Shown: positions 9,118 through 18,303, numbered from the stretch's first letter. The stretch: 64,000 nucleotides of DNA from Thiodiazotropha sp040506775 (GCA_040506775.1 JBEVWC010000029.1:11874-75873), one strand, 5' to 3'. Program-made: numbers and translations. The notes: generated by a model not told the origin, from the sequence alone.

Positions 9118-9154
9118 TGAATTCTGGTTGATAACAGCGCTCTGCGGTGAACCC

Positions 9155-9168
9155 TCTCAAGCTTGAGA
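9155..9168. promoter_or_regulatory. Perfect 14-bp palindrome in the araC/yqhD divergent promoter region
   Basis: TCTCAAGCTTGAGA is a perfect dyad located 38 bases before the regulator's ATG, in the 304-base gap shared with the yqhD-like gene. It may be an operator for this divergon. AraC-type proteins more often use direct repeats, so the link to this regulator is uncertain. Nothing else in the gap is clear enough to call. Confidence 0.4.
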
Positions 9169-9421
9169 TTAGCATCGCCATGCGACAACCGCCAATCTCG
9201 CTCAGGTCTCTAAAACAGGATCAGGCAAGTATTGGACAGAATTGTGCTATCCGCTTCTGGCGCCTGTCACTAAACATAAGGAGAGCGGCTCGTGCACTAC
9301 CCAGACAACTCAGAAATGGAGAAATAGGCAAGATAAGGCGATGAACGTTCTACCGCTGACTGGCGCTTGTTTCCTAAAGTAAACGTAACGAAAACGACTT
9401 GTTCTGCCCCAGGAGACCCCC

Positions 9422-10612
9422 ATGAACTTCGAATACCACAACCCGACCCATCTGATTTTCGGCAGCGGCACCCTTACCCGACTGGGCGAGGTCGCCCGCC
9501 AGCAGGGTAAACGCGCCCTGCTGGTCACCGGTGGCGGCAGTGTGAAACGCAGCGGCATTTTCGAGCGTGCCGTGAAAAGCCTGCAGGATGCGGGCGTGGC
9601 GGTGTTCGAATGCGACGGTGTCGAACCCAATCCGCGTATCACCTCGGTCAAGCGCGGGGCCGCGATTGCCCGTGAGAACGCCTGTGACCTGGTCATCGCC
9701 CTGGGTGGCGGCAGTGTGATGGACGCGGCCAAGGTGATGGCGGCCGCAGTCTTCTATGAAGGTAACCCCTGGGACATGATCCTGCACGGCCAACCGGAAC
9801 CCTATGTCCCGACACAGGCGCTACCGCTGATTGCAGTGCCCACCCTGGCGGCCACAGGTTCCGAGATGAACTGCGGCGCGGTCATCTCCAATGAGGAGAC
9901 AAAGGAGAAATCCTTTCTTCAGAACGAATGTCTCTACCCCAAGGTCGCACTGCTCGATCCCGAATTGACTGTGAGTGTGCCTAAGGATCAGACCGCTTAC
10001 GGCGTCGCCGACCTGATCACCCACATCACCGAGAGCTATTTCAACGGCAGTGGCGACACCCCGATTCAGGACCGCTTCGCCGAGGGAGTCATCCTGACCG
10101 CGATGGAATACGGCCCCAAGGCGATTGCCGACGGCAACGACCTCAACGCACGCGCGCAGATTCAGTGGGCGGCCACGGTCGCCCTGAACGGTTGGCTGCA
10201 GTCCGGCAGTGGCGGCATGGGCTATCCCGTGCACATGATGGAACACACGGTTTCGGCCTATCACGACATCACCCACGCCGCCGGGTTGGCGATCATCAAT
10301 CCCTCCTGGATGCGCTTCGCCGCGAAAGCCAACCCAGGCAAGTTCGTCCAGTTCGCCCAGCGTGTGTTCGGACTCGAGGCATCAGGGCCGGATGATCTGG
10401 ACTGCGCGCTGGCCGGTATCGATCGATTCGAGGCCTTTCTCCAGTCGATTGGCTGTCCCACGCATTTCTCCGAACTGGGGATCGACGATCAGTTGATCGA
10501 GACCTATGCCAGCGAGACCCTACGCATCGTGCACGATCAGAACGGCAGGCTTCCGGCTTTGCCACCGATGAACCAGTCGGACATGGTCGATGTCCTGCGC
10601 GCGGCATTGTAG
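9422..10612 (+). CDS. yqhD: Iron-containing (group III) alcohol dehydrogenase, YqhD-like
   Basis: A 396-residue NADPH-dependent aldehyde reductase / alcohol dehydrogenase of the iron-containing family. The nucleotide-binding motif ALGGGSVMDAAKVM lies at about 93-106. Metal-ligand motifs include DLITHITE (about 194-201) and MMEHTVSAYHDITHAAGLAI (about 262-281), each with the expected Asp and His residues. ATG 9422 has an AGGAG ribosome site at good spacing. Length and motifs match E. coli YqhD (387), which detoxifies short-chain and peroxidation-derived aldehydes. The divergent YqhC-like regulator supports this role. The gene appears to start a rightward cluster of redox genes. Confidence 0.9.
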   Translation: MNFEYHNPTHLIFGSGTLTRLGEVARQQGKRALLVTGGGSVKRSGIFERAVKSLQDAGVAVFECDGVEPNPRITSVKRGAAIARENACDLVIALGGGSVMDAAKVMAAAVFYEGNPWDMILHGQPEPYVPTQALPLIAVPTLAATGSEMNCGAVISNEETKEKSFLQNECLYPKVALLDPELTVSVPKDQTAYGVADLITHITESYFNGSGDTPIQDRFAEGVILTAMEYGPKAIADGNDLNARAQIQWAATVALNGWLQSGSGGMGYPVHMMEHTVSAYHDITHAAGLAIINPSWMRFAAKANPGKFVQFAQRVFGLEASGPDDLDCALAGIDRFEAFLQSIGCPTHFSELGIDDQLIETYASETLRIVHDQNGRLPALPPMNQSDMVDVLRAAL

Positions 10613-10687
10613 CCATCTAAAGCGGCGAATAGCGCCCTACTGTGATGGGGCGATTTTTCACGCATCTTCAAATAGGGAGATTGTCCC

Positions 10688-11857
10688 ATGCGAAACAGTA
10701 AACAGTTGTTGGGACGGCTACTGGCCGTACTGACCGGCAGTATCGCCCAACCCGGCCTGGCCGAAGACGCCGGACAGATCCACTATCCCGCCGGTTCGCA
10801 ACCGTCGTTCAGTGGACCGGCGGAATATTTCACCGGTGAGGTGCAGGTGCAGATGCTGTTCCCGGAAACGGCGCACAGCGCCTTCTCCGGCGCCTATGTC
10901 ACCTTTCAGCCTGGCGCGCGGACCCACTGGCACTACCATCCAGCGGGACAGCACATGATCGTCACGGACGGCACCGCACTGACCGGCACCCGGGACGGCC
11001 ACATCGTGGCATTCAGCGAAGGCGAGACAGTCTGGTGTCCCTCAGACATCGATCACTGGCACGGCGCCACCCCCGATGCTCCGATGACACATCTGGTCAT
11101 TACCGGCAGCCTCGACGGCAAGAACGTGGTCTGGAAAGAGAAGGTCAGCGACGAGCAGTACTACGCGGGCAAGTCATCTTTTGAACGCAAGGCCGGTGAT
11201 GCCAGCGCCCTCTCACAGCCCGTTCAGCGTATTGCGCCGATCGCTGCGTTTGCCACCAGTGGCCGCCAGGAAGCGCTGAGAGCCGCCCTGGAACAGGGTC
11301 TCGACGCTGGGCTCACAGTGAACGAGATCAAGGAGGTCCTGATCCATCTCTACGCCTATCTGGGCTTTCCCCGCGCGCTCAACGGCCTGGCCACCTTCAT
11401 GGCACTGGTCGAGGAGCGCAAGGCCCAGGGGATCGAGGATGAGACCGGCACGGAGGCGACCCCGCTGCCGGCTGACAAGAGCAGTCTGGAACTCGGCAAG
11501 GCGGTCCAGACCCGCCTCTCCGGCAAACCGGTGACGGGACCGCTGTTCGACTTCGCTCCGGCCATCAACACCTTTCTGCAGAGTCACCTGTTCGGCGACC
11601 TGTTCGGCCGTGGCATCCTGGACGAGCAGAGCCGGGAAATAGCCACCCTCTCCGCGCTGGCCAGCCTCGACGGCGTCGAATCCCAGCTGCAGGCGCACGT
11701 TCGCATCGCCACCAACGTGGGACTTAGCCGGGAGCAGCTGCTCGCCCTGGCCAGTGTGCTGGGTGACACGGTTGGTCGGCAGGAAGGGCGTCGGGTACAG
11801 GGAGCAATAGAGACGGTTCTGCCTGAACAGAGCGGAAGCCAGAAACGGGATGCCTAA
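10688..11857 (+). CDS. Exported cupin plus carboxymuconolactone decarboxylase fusion
   Basis: A 389-residue fusion. Residues 1-25 resemble a signal peptide ending GLA-ED. A cupin follows at about 50-150, with HWHYHPAGQHMIVTDG and later DIDHWHGA as metal-binding His-rich motifs. Two carboxymuconolactone decarboxylase (CMD) units then lie at about 175-250 and 280-375. The CMD units lack the AhpD-type CxxC, so a peroxidase role is not supported by a redox pair. GGGAG precedes ATG 10688. It lies 75 bases after the yqhD-like gene and probably belongs to its operon. The substrate is unknown; a role in handling oxidised or aromatic compounds in the periplasm is only a guess. Confidence 0.82.
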   Translation: MRNSKQLLGRLLAVLTGSIAQPGLAEDAGQIHYPAGSQPSFSGPAEYFTGEVQVQMLFPETAHSAFSGAYVTFQPGARTHWHYHPAGQHMIVTDGTALTGTRDGHIVAFSEGETVWCPSDIDHWHGATPDAPMTHLVITGSLDGKNVVWKEKVSDEQYYAGKSSFERKAGDASALSQPVQRIAPIAAFATSGRQEALRAALEQGLDAGLTVNEIKEVLIHLYAYLGFPRALNGLATFMALVEERKAQGIEDETGTEATPLPADKSSLELGKAVQTRLSGKPVTGPLFDFAPAINTFLQSHLFGDLFGRGILDEQSREIATLSALASLDGVESQLQAHVRIATNVGLSREQLLALASVLGDTVGRQEGRRVQGAIETVLPEQSGSQKRDA

Positions 11858-11874
11858 CGCCCGAATGCTTATGA

Positions 11875-12354
11875 ATGAAGAACAGCATGATGATATGGCA
11901 ATACCCCAAAACCCTCCGCCTGATGATGGCGCTATCGCTGCTGTTCTCGGCTCCAGCATGGGCCGAGACAGGCAACGCCGGATCCGATGAGGAGAATGCC
12001 ATGATCCGTATACATGTGATGATCGCAGACGAGACCCTCACCGCGACGCTGGACGATACGCCGGCAGGAAGGGATTTCGCAGCGCTGCTGCCGCTGGAGC
12101 TGACACTCAGCGATTACCACGCAACCGAGAAGATCGCGGATCTGCCTCGCAAGCTCGATACGAGCCAGGCCCCGCCCAGCTACACCCCACAAGCGGGCGA
12201 TATCACCTACTTCGCCCCCTGGGGCAATCTGGCGATCTTCTATAAGCCGTTTCAGGCCGCGAGCGGTCTGGTACGACTGGGCGCCTTAAACGGGCCTATC
12301 GATGCCCTGCTGAGGGATGACTCCCTTCACATACGCATCGAAGTGGACGAATAA
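11875..12354 (+). CDS. Exported cyclophilin-like-fold protein
   Basis: A 159-residue protein. Residues 1-30 form a signal peptide (LMMALSLLFSAPAWAE). The rest, beginning MIRIHVMIADETLTATLDD, is the small cyclophilin-like fold (PF18050-type), with the typical ALLPLELTLSDYHATEKIADLP and GDITYFAPWGNLAIFYK stretches. Its function is not known; cytosolic members without a signal occur next to oxidoreductases. It follows the cupin-CMD gene by 17 bases, so co-transcription is likely. An internal ATG at 12001 would give a protein without signal, but the signal sequence looks genuine. Confidence 0.8.
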   Translation: MKNSMMIWQYPKTLRLMMALSLLFSAPAWAETGNAGSDEENAMIRIHVMIADETLTATLDDTPAGRDFAALLPLELTLSDYHATEKIADLPRKLDTSQAPPSYTPQAGDITYFAPWGNLAIFYKPFQAASGLVRLGALNGPIDALLRDDSLHIRIEVDE

Positions 12355-12447
12355 CCGAACGATCCCGGACATGCATGGTATTTCGTAAACCCAGGCTATG
12401 AGCCGATCCGGATCGACCTAGAGTGATTTTTAAAGAGGAGATAGACG

Positions 12448-13611
12448 ATGTCCGACAAAGACGATCTGAGCAGAAGAGAGTTCATGCACCTGTCGGCCCT
12501 CGCGGGTGGCAGTCTGCTGTTTACCAATTCCCTGGATCTGTTTGCCGGCACGACACCGGCCATCAATATCCCATCGAAAGGCTATGCGGCCGTCGACACC
12601 TCTGGCAAGCTGGTGCCCTGGGCGTTCGAGCGTCGCCCGGTGGGCGATGACGACATCCTGATCGATATCAAATACGCCAGTATCTGCCACTCCGATATCC
12701 ATCAGATGAAAGGCCATTGGGGGCCGCAGCAATACCCGCAGGTGCCCGGTCACGAGATCGTGGGTATCGTCACCGCCGTCGGCAGGAACGTCACCCAGTT
12801 CAAGGTCGGTGACCGGGCGGGTGTCGGCTGCATGGTGAATGGCAATCCGGAGTGCGAGAGCTATAAGCAGCACGAGGAGCAGTACTGTCCCGACACCACC
12901 TTTACCTACGGCTACCCCGAGGCGAGCTTGCCGAGCGGGATTTCACAGGGCGGTTATTCCACCAATATCGTCGTCAAGGAGCACTTCGCCGTCCACATCC
13001 CGGAGCACATCAGCTTCCAGGAAGCCGCGCCGCTGCTGTGCGCCGGTATCACCACCTATTCGCCGCTGATGAAGTTCGACCTCAAACCGGGCGACAAAGT
13101 GGGTGTCGCCGGCATCGGCGGGCTCGGCCACATGGCGATCAAGATCGCTGTCTCCAAGGGGGCGGAGGTCTACGCCTTCACGACCTCCCCGGGCAAGGTC
13201 GACGACATCCTGAAGTTCGGCGCCAAGCAGGCCGTGGTGGTGGACGACCTGAAGAAGCTCGCGCCTTACGCCGGCAAGCTGGACTACATGATCTGCACCA
13301 TCCCCTATCAATACGACGTCGCAGCCTACGCCTCGGTGGTGAAGCCCTACGGCACCTACACCCAGGTCGGCATGCCGGAGAAGTTCGAACTGACGCTGAG
13401 TGCCATCGGGCTCTCCATCAGCCGGGTCAACTTCAACGCCTCGCTGATCGGCGGCATGAAGGAGACCCAGGAGGTGGTGGACTACTGTGCGGACAACAAG
13501 GTGTTGCCGCAGATTCAGATCATCAGCGCCGAGCAGATCAATCAGGCCTGGGAGGATGTGGTCAACAAGAAGGCCCGCTATCGCTATGTGATCGATGCGG
13601 CAACCTTTTGA
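12448..13611 (+). CDS. Zinc-type NAD(P)-dependent alcohol dehydrogenase with Tat signal
   Basis: A 387-residue medium-chain dehydrogenase of the cinnamyl-alcohol / YahK type, which reduces aldehydes with NADPH. The catalytic zinc region has CHSDIHQMKGHWG and GHEIVGIVTAVG. The cofactor motif GIGGLGHMAIK is present. Residues 1-30 carry SRREFMHLSALAGG, a twin-arginine signal (Arg9-Arg10), which is odd because the periplasm lacks NAD(P)H; such signals usually mark folded export with a bound cofactor. The structural zinc site is degenerate: of four Cys in the usual pattern, the first and third are Asn and Tyr (NPECESYK...C). GAGGAG precedes ATG 12448. It follows the cyclophilin-like gene by 93 bases. 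Confidence 0.88.
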   Translation: MSDKDDLSRREFMHLSALAGGSLLFTNSLDLFAGTTPAINIPSKGYAAVDTSGKLVPWAFERRPVGDDDILIDIKYASICHSDIHQMKGHWGPQQYPQVPGHEIVGIVTAVGRNVTQFKVGDRAGVGCMVNGNPECESYKQHEEQYCPDTTFTYGYPEASLPSGISQGGYSTNIVVKEHFAVHIPEHISFQEAAPLLCAGITTYSPLMKFDLKPGDKVGVAGIGGLGHMAIKIAVSKGAEVYAFTTSPGKVDDILKFGAKQAVVVDDLKKLAPYAGKLDYMICTIPYQYDVAAYASVVKPYGTYTQVGMPEKFELTLSAIGLSISRVNFNASLIGGMKETQEVVDYCADNKVLPQIQIISAEQINQAWEDVVNKKARYRYVIDAATF

Positions 13612-13694
13612 TGACGTCTCGCGGAGGCCGGTGTGAACCCATACCGGCCTCATGCGGGAGAATCGGACCATTGGCAGACGGATAGCGAAACGAC

Positions 13695-14816
13695 ATGATG
13701 AAATTCCTGCTCATCGGCGGCACACTCCTCGGCCTGTTACTGATCACAGGATGGGTCTATCTGCAACGTCCCCAATTCGGACCGACGATCGACGTCAGCG
13801 ATTTCACCGGCAGGCAGGGCTCGCCCCGCTTTACCGATGGCCAGTTCCATAATCTCGAACCGACCGAGCTACTGGCCGGCGACGAGAGTACGGCGTCGGT
13901 CATCGCAAAGGGCCTGTTCCAGAAAAGACCCGACAACCTCCGGCCCGCCATCACGATTCCGAGCCGAAAGACCGATCTGAAGTCTCTGGACATTGAGCGG
14001 GACCTGGTCGTCTGGCTTGGCCACTCGTCGTGGTTCGTGCAGCTCGGCGGGCGGCGGATCCTGATCGATCCCGTGTTCAGCCGGTATGCCGCCCCGGTGC
14101 CGTTTGCCAACGAAGCCTTCGAGGGCGCCCTTGTCTATTCCGTCGCCGACATGCCGGATATCGACTACCTGCTGATCACCCACGATCACTGGGATCATCT
14201 GGACTACCCCACGATAGACGCATTGCGCGGCAGGGTCAGACACGTGGTAAGCGGGTTGGGCATCGACCAGTATTTTCTCCACTGGGGCTACTCCGGGGAA
14301 CAGCTTCATGCCCGTGACTGGTTCAGCGCAGTCACACTGGATCCCGTCTTGACGATTCATCTCCTTCCCGCTCGCCACTACTCCAGCCGTCTGTTGACGA
14401 AGAACCAGACCCTCTGGGTCGCCTTCGCCCTGGAGACCTCTGCACGGAAACTCTTTTTCGGCGGCGACAGCGGCTATGGCCAGCATATCAGGCGGATTGC
14501 CGGGCAGTTCGGAAATTTCGACCTGGCGGTACTGGACATGGGGCAGTACGACGACCGCTGGCGTTACATTCACATGACTCCGGAACAGGCCTCGCAGGCA
14601 GCCGAAGAGCTCCATGCCCAGGCCCTGCTGCCATCCCACGTGGGCAAGTTCACCATTGCCAACCACGCTTGGGACGAGCCGTTCGAGCGCATCGTCACGG
14701 CCAGCAAAGGGAAGGCTTACCGGCTGTTGACACCGATGATCGGCGAGACCGTTGATCTGTCGAATGATGATCAACACTTTGCAGCGTGGTGGCGGCAGAT
14801 GGAGTCGCGGGAATAG
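13695..14816 (+). CDS. Membrane-anchored MBL-fold metallohydrolase (UlaG / NAPE-PLD-like)
   Basis: A 373-residue metallo-beta-lactamase-fold hydrolase with one N-terminal membrane helix (LLIGGTLLGLLLITGWVYL), probably an uncleaved anchor facing the periplasm. The metal motif HDHWDHLD supplies His, His, Asp and His, and GHSSWFVQLGGRRILIDP plus FFGGDSGYG complete the fold. This layout resembles the NAPE-PLD / UlaG group, which cleaves phosphodiesters or lactones; the substrate here is unknown. It follows the Tat dehydrogenase by 83 bases on the same strand and may be the last gene of that cluster. The ribosome site is weak. Confidence 0.85.
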   Translation: MMKFLLIGGTLLGLLLITGWVYLQRPQFGPTIDVSDFTGRQGSPRFTDGQFHNLEPTELLAGDESTASVIAKGLFQKRPDNLRPAITIPSRKTDLKSLDIERDLVVWLGHSSWFVQLGGRRILIDPVFSRYAAPVPFANEAFEGALVYSVADMPDIDYLLITHDHWDHLDYPTIDALRGRVRHVVSGLGIDQYFLHWGYSGEQLHARDWFSAVTLDPVLTIHLLPARHYSSRLLTKNQTLWVAFALETSARKLFFGGDSGYGQHIRRIAGQFGNFDLAVLDMGQYDDRWRYIHMTPEQASQAAEELHAQALLPSHVGKFTIANHAWDEPFERIVTASKGKAYRLLTPMIGETVDLSNDDQHFAAWWRQMESRE

Positions 14817-15021
14817 ACCTGTTCTGAATCCTCAGCTGCAGTGACAAACGGCATTATCTCAACGGGGACAGCGACATCGAAATAACGCGCATACGGATGA
14901 TTCTGCCACGGAGTACATGAACTGACCGACGGACTGATAGAGCCTTCATACCGGCGTGTGCAAACCAATCGCAACATCGGAACTCAGCTTGTTGCGCAAC
15001 AAGAAAACCGCAGTTTGATCA

Positions 15022-15354
15022 CTACTTTTTAGATCGCAACGCGGATTCCAGTGCCCGGTTGGTCCATTCGGTCAGGGATTCCGAGGACTCGATCACCTCA
15101 GCGGGAAGCGACCAGAAATTCATCCGGCTGACCCGTCCCTTTACTGTGTAGCTGAACTGCGCAGCACCGGCATCACGATACCGGGACTGGTTTTGTTTGT
15201 CTGCTTTGAAGTAAAGGGTGTTATCCGCGGCGATGGCAAAAAAAAGATCATCACTGTAGAGTCCGGCGCCGCCAAACATACGTTTCACTATCAAGAACGG
15301 CAGCCAGTCGAAAAGGTCTCTGAGATAATCCAGGTATGCATCACTCACAGCCAT
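15022..15354 (-). CDS. TfoX/Sxy N-terminal domain protein
   Basis: A 110-residue protein consisting only of the TfoX N-terminal domain, with RMFGGAGLYSDDLFFAIAADNTLYFKAD as the hallmark. Stand-alone domains of this kind are common and are not shown to be competence regulators. ATG 15354 is preferred over a longer start at 15381 because GGGGAA lies 6-7 bases upstream. Between it and the MBL-fold gene is a 205-base gap with nothing recognisable. Confidence 0.85.
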   Translation of the reverse strand: MAVSDAYLDYLRDLFDWLPFLIVKRMFGGAGLYSDDLFFAIAADNTLYFKADKQNQSRYRDAGAAQFSYTVKGRVSRMNFWSLPAEVIESSESLTEWTNRALESALRSKK

Positions 15355-15526
15355 GCTGTTTCCCCGTTGTCTTTCAAACACGCCAACCCATGTTACCTTA
15401 GATCACAGGATCTACAGAATCAGGTGTGATGATATCCTGTTGTAAGACAAATTCCTTCAACTCATACAATAATTGACCCGCTACAATGATGTTTTACAGA
15501 TCTCGGAGATAAGGAGTGTCATAACC

Positions 15527-15970
15527 ATGCGCAAGATTCTGCCGCCGGTACTGTTCATGATCGCGATCATAATGATCATGATCCTGCACAGCCTGTTGCC
15601 CATCAGCCATCTGATCCGTCCACCAGAGACCTGGCCCGGAGTCGTTCTGCTGCTCGGTGGCCTGAGTGTCTCTGCCTGGCACAATTGGTTGTTTCGCCGG
15701 CTCGGCACCAATATTCACACCTTCAACGAACCGGATCTCCTGGTCACTGAAGGCCTGTTCCGCTTTAGCCGCAATCCCATGTACCTGGGCTTTGCCCTTG
15801 CCCTGACGGGTCTCGCGCTGACGCTGGGCACGCTTACCCCTTTCCTCGTGGTGATGGCATTCGTACTGATCGCCGACCGTTGGTACATTCCTTTTGAAGA
15901 GCGGGCCATGACGGATAAATTTGGCCAAGCCTACCTCGACTATGCAAGTCAGGTTAGACGCTGGCTGTGA
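15527..15970 (+). CDS. Isoprenylcysteine carboxyl methyltransferase-like membrane protein
   Basis: A 147-residue integral membrane methyltransferase-like protein of the ICMT/PEMT family. Hydrophobic segments lie near residues 5-25, 38-52 and 82-112. The family signature EGLFRFSRNPMYLGFAL and the C-terminal PFEERAMTDKFGQAYLDYASQVRRWL are clear. Bacterial members are thought to methylate small or lipid substrates using SAM; no substrate is proved here. An AAGGAG ribosome site is 10 bases before ATG 15527, so this start is preferred over 15473. A decayed relative of this gene is found at 18304-18494. Confidence 0.85.
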   Translation: MRKILPPVLFMIAIIMIMILHSLLPISHLIRPPETWPGVVLLLGGLSVSAWHNWLFRRLGTNIHTFNEPDLLVTEGLFRFSRNPMYLGFALALTGLALTLGTLTPFLVVMAFVLIADRWYIPFEERAMTDKFGQAYLDYASQVRRWL

Positions 15971-16222
15971 TACTGAGACGGTTGATGATGTCGTGTTGCC
16001 AAGAGGCCTCATGACCGGATGAAGCACAGCGGAATCCGGGCTACAGCTTGACGACTTTAGTTGTGGCGGCGATCAATCGAGTTGATCAAAGTCTGTTGGG
16101 CAACCGCTTTGAGATAGAGGGCATAACGGTTTAATCATCCAACACATACCTCATTCGCACCTGTTGTCACCACTCCCATATACCCTGAGACAAGAAGAGT
16201 CTTCGCATTGGCATTTGGCTTG

Positions 16223-17338
16223 CTACCTGGGTGGATGTTTTCGTGACTTCAACCATGCCCTGGAATCTCGATATGTACGGTGCAGGGAGATGCGGACCTT
16301 ATTGGTAAACGTTGGGCGCATGATCATCAAGCTCACATCTCTGGTATGGCAGTTACACAGTTCACGCTTGTACTGCGCATCGGTGATACCGAAGTGAATG
16401 ACCTTCGCCTGATCCGAATTGATAATATCTTCGATCGCCAGATAGAGCAGAACCGTACCAGGTGAGTATTTGGCGTAATTGATATCGTAAGCGGTATCCG
16501 CACAGTGATAGATGCCATTACACAGAAAACCCACAGTGAATGCGCAGGGTACACCATCCAGACTCAAAACATGGGAACGCAGAAAGCCATTTTCGGTTAC
16601 CTGACGAAGAAATTGTTGATTGTTGATGCTTTCAGGAATGGGCTGTCTGAAACTATGCATTTTCCAGGAATTCTGTACTATTTGTTTTGCGCTGAGGGTC
16701 AGGTAATCGAGATCGTCCGCATAGTCAATTCGATGTATTTCAACCTTTCCTGGAAAGGCTTCATTGATTTTTTTGATTTTCCTTTTGAAAGATATTCTTT
16801 GTTTGGATTTGAACCCGTCTATATACTCCTGATGCGTCTTGATTGAATCAACATAGTGAAACGTGCGTTCGGTATCCGGCATGTAGACCAGGGCGTTATC
16901 AACTCGCCAGTTGTTATCGCTGAATGTTTGCCAAATGGAAGAACCCACATTCACCGACTTCAAATAGATTGCATCTACCGATCGAAAGTCGTTCCATACA
17001 GAGTTTGCAATCGCCTTCAGACTGGAATAACTATTTTTGCCAACCAGATCACAGCCCAATAATTCCAATACTGATAAGTCTGATGTGAAGTTTAGACGAC
17101 GTGATAATCGAAAATTCAGCGGGATCTTACGTTTTTTGAAGGCTGCAAATGTAGTCGCACCGTCGCGACAATGCTCAGCGATGCTTATTGTGTCGTGCTG
17201 CGGGTTATCGAGACAGGATAGCCAATCGAGGGAGTGGTACATGGCATACAGGTTCGAATCGAAAGATACGCCCGCTTGCCACGCCAACGAGTGGGTATGA
17301 CAGCCAGTAATATTCGGCAATGTTTTCCATGTGATCAT
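16223..17338 (-). CDS. GNAT-fold (FemAB/BioF2-like) acetyltransferase-type protein
   Basis: A 371-residue protein in which the second half resembles the 'Acetyltransf_6' (CelD/BioF2) GNAT family: FKRKIKKINEAFPGKVEIHRI, then ... SLDGVPCAFTVGFLCNGIYHCADTAYDINYAKYSPGTVLLYLAIEDII. Such proteins acylate sugars or join amino-acyl or acyl groups in cell-surface polysaccharides. The base composition is clearly more AT-rich than its neighbours, which suggests recent acquisition. There is no partner gene in its neighbourhood. ATG 17338 is chosen over a TTG at 17350; neither has a strong ribosome site. Confidence 0.75.
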   Translation of the reverse strand: MITWKTLPNITGCHTHSLAWQAGVSFDSNLYAMYHSLDWLSCLDNPQHDTISIAEHCRDGATTFAAFKKRKIPLNFRLSRRLNFTSDLSVLELLGCDLVGKNSYSSLKAIANSVWNDFRSVDAIYLKSVNVGSSIWQTFSDNNWRVDNALVYMPDTERTFHYVDSIKTHQEYIDGFKSKQRISFKRKIKKINEAFPGKVEIHRIDYADDLDYLTLSAKQIVQNSWKMHSFRQPIPESINNQQFLRQVTENGFLRSHVLSLDGVPCAFTVGFLCNGIYHCADTAYDINYAKYSPGTVLLYLAIEDIINSDQAKVIHFGITDAQYKRELCNCHTRDVSLMIMRPTFTNKVRISLHRTYRDSRAWLKSRKHPPR

Positions 17339-17588
17339 CTTTACTACCAATCACTTACAGCCAAGGCACCGAGTATCCTATAGCAAAACATCTAAAGATC
17401 AAAGCTCTATAAATCAAGCAACGCCCATGTACTGCAGGGCTGGTCGTCTGTGCATCGTCGATGCCATTATGCACGTTCACGATCATCCCAGCGCTGGCGT
17501 CTGGCATTGAAGCGGGTTTGATTTTAGGGTCTGCGGGCTGCCCACTGGTATGTTGATGTTTCCTGTATTGCCAAGATCGAGTTATTAC

Positions 17589-18068
17589 ATGAAAAAAGTG
17601 GCTGCACTCATTATTCTTTTGGCGATAGCCTCAGGCTCATGGCTGCTTTTCAAGCATTGGCAGCACTCCAAACTTCCCAAGGTTTATGATGAATCCGTTA
17701 ATGCGAACCTAACCGTCGAGTCCGCCCTGACAACGGCCAGGGCCTCTGATAAGCCTGTACTCATAATCTTTGGCGCCAACTGGTGTCCTGATTGCGTTGC
17801 TCTGGACCAGGCAATGAAGGAGGAGCCAATAGCAGGTCTCGTAGCTGACAGCTTTGTCGTGGTCAAGATCGACATCGGCAATTTCAACAGGAACATGGAT
17901 ATCTCCACTCGTTATGGCAGTGTTGTGCAAAGAGGCATTCCGGTGGCGGTTCTCCTGTCACCCGATGAAGAGGTTCTTTTCGCCACCCGCGCTGGCGAAC
18001 TGTCCAGTGCAAAGCGTATGGGCCGAACCCGGATTTACGATTTTCTTTCAAAACTGGCCAAACTCTGA
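17589..18068 (+). CDS. Membrane-anchored thioredoxin-family protein
   Basis: A 159-residue protein with an N-terminal hydrophobic segment (VAALIILLAIASGSWLLF) and a thioredoxin fold with the redox motif WCPDC in FGANWCPDCVALDQAM. The cis-proline loop GIPVAVLL follows. It probably works as a periplasmic thiol reductase or oxidase. ATG 17589 places the anchor at the very N-terminus; a longer start at 17550 is less likely. No partner gene (ccdA or dsbD type) is adjacent. Confidence 0.82.
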   Translation: MKKVAALIILLAIASGSWLLFKHWQHSKLPKVYDESVNANLTVESALTTARASDKPVLIIFGANWCPDCVALDQAMKEEPIAGLVADSFVVVKIDIGNFNRNMDISTRYGSVVQRGIPVAVLLSPDEEVLFATRAGELSSAKRMGRTRIYDFLSKLAKL

Positions 18069-18274
18069 CCCGGGATAACAGTCTCACAGCGTCCATCGCA
18101 CTGCCGCTGATCGTGCCTGACACTGCCCAAGGATATTCGGTTGCCCCGGCCTCGGTATGACCGGAAGTTGGCCTGTTTTGAGGGAAAATTCTGATACTGC
18201 GCCAGTGAATGGTAAGTTGAGATATCCAGTCAGGATGTAGTAGCGCGAAATCCGGATGGATCACAGCATCGCTT

Positions 18275-18297
18275 GTTCCCACGCAGAGCGTGGGAAC
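18275..18297. repeat. GTTCCCACGC palindromic repeat, copy 1
   Basis: GTTCCCACGC-AGA-GCGTGGGAAC is a perfect 10-bp stem with a 3-base loop. It lies directly before the truncated methyltransferase remnant, at the point where its similarity to the intact gene stops. Other copies are at 21603-21624 and 21685-21707. Confidence 0.85.
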
Positions 18298-18303
18298 GAG
18301 GAA

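Noticed and set aside
13038..13685. Long plus-strand frame inside the Tat dehydrogenase gene
   Set aside because: It is an Arg/Gly-rich shadow frame of the clear zinc dehydrogenase and has no recognisable fold.
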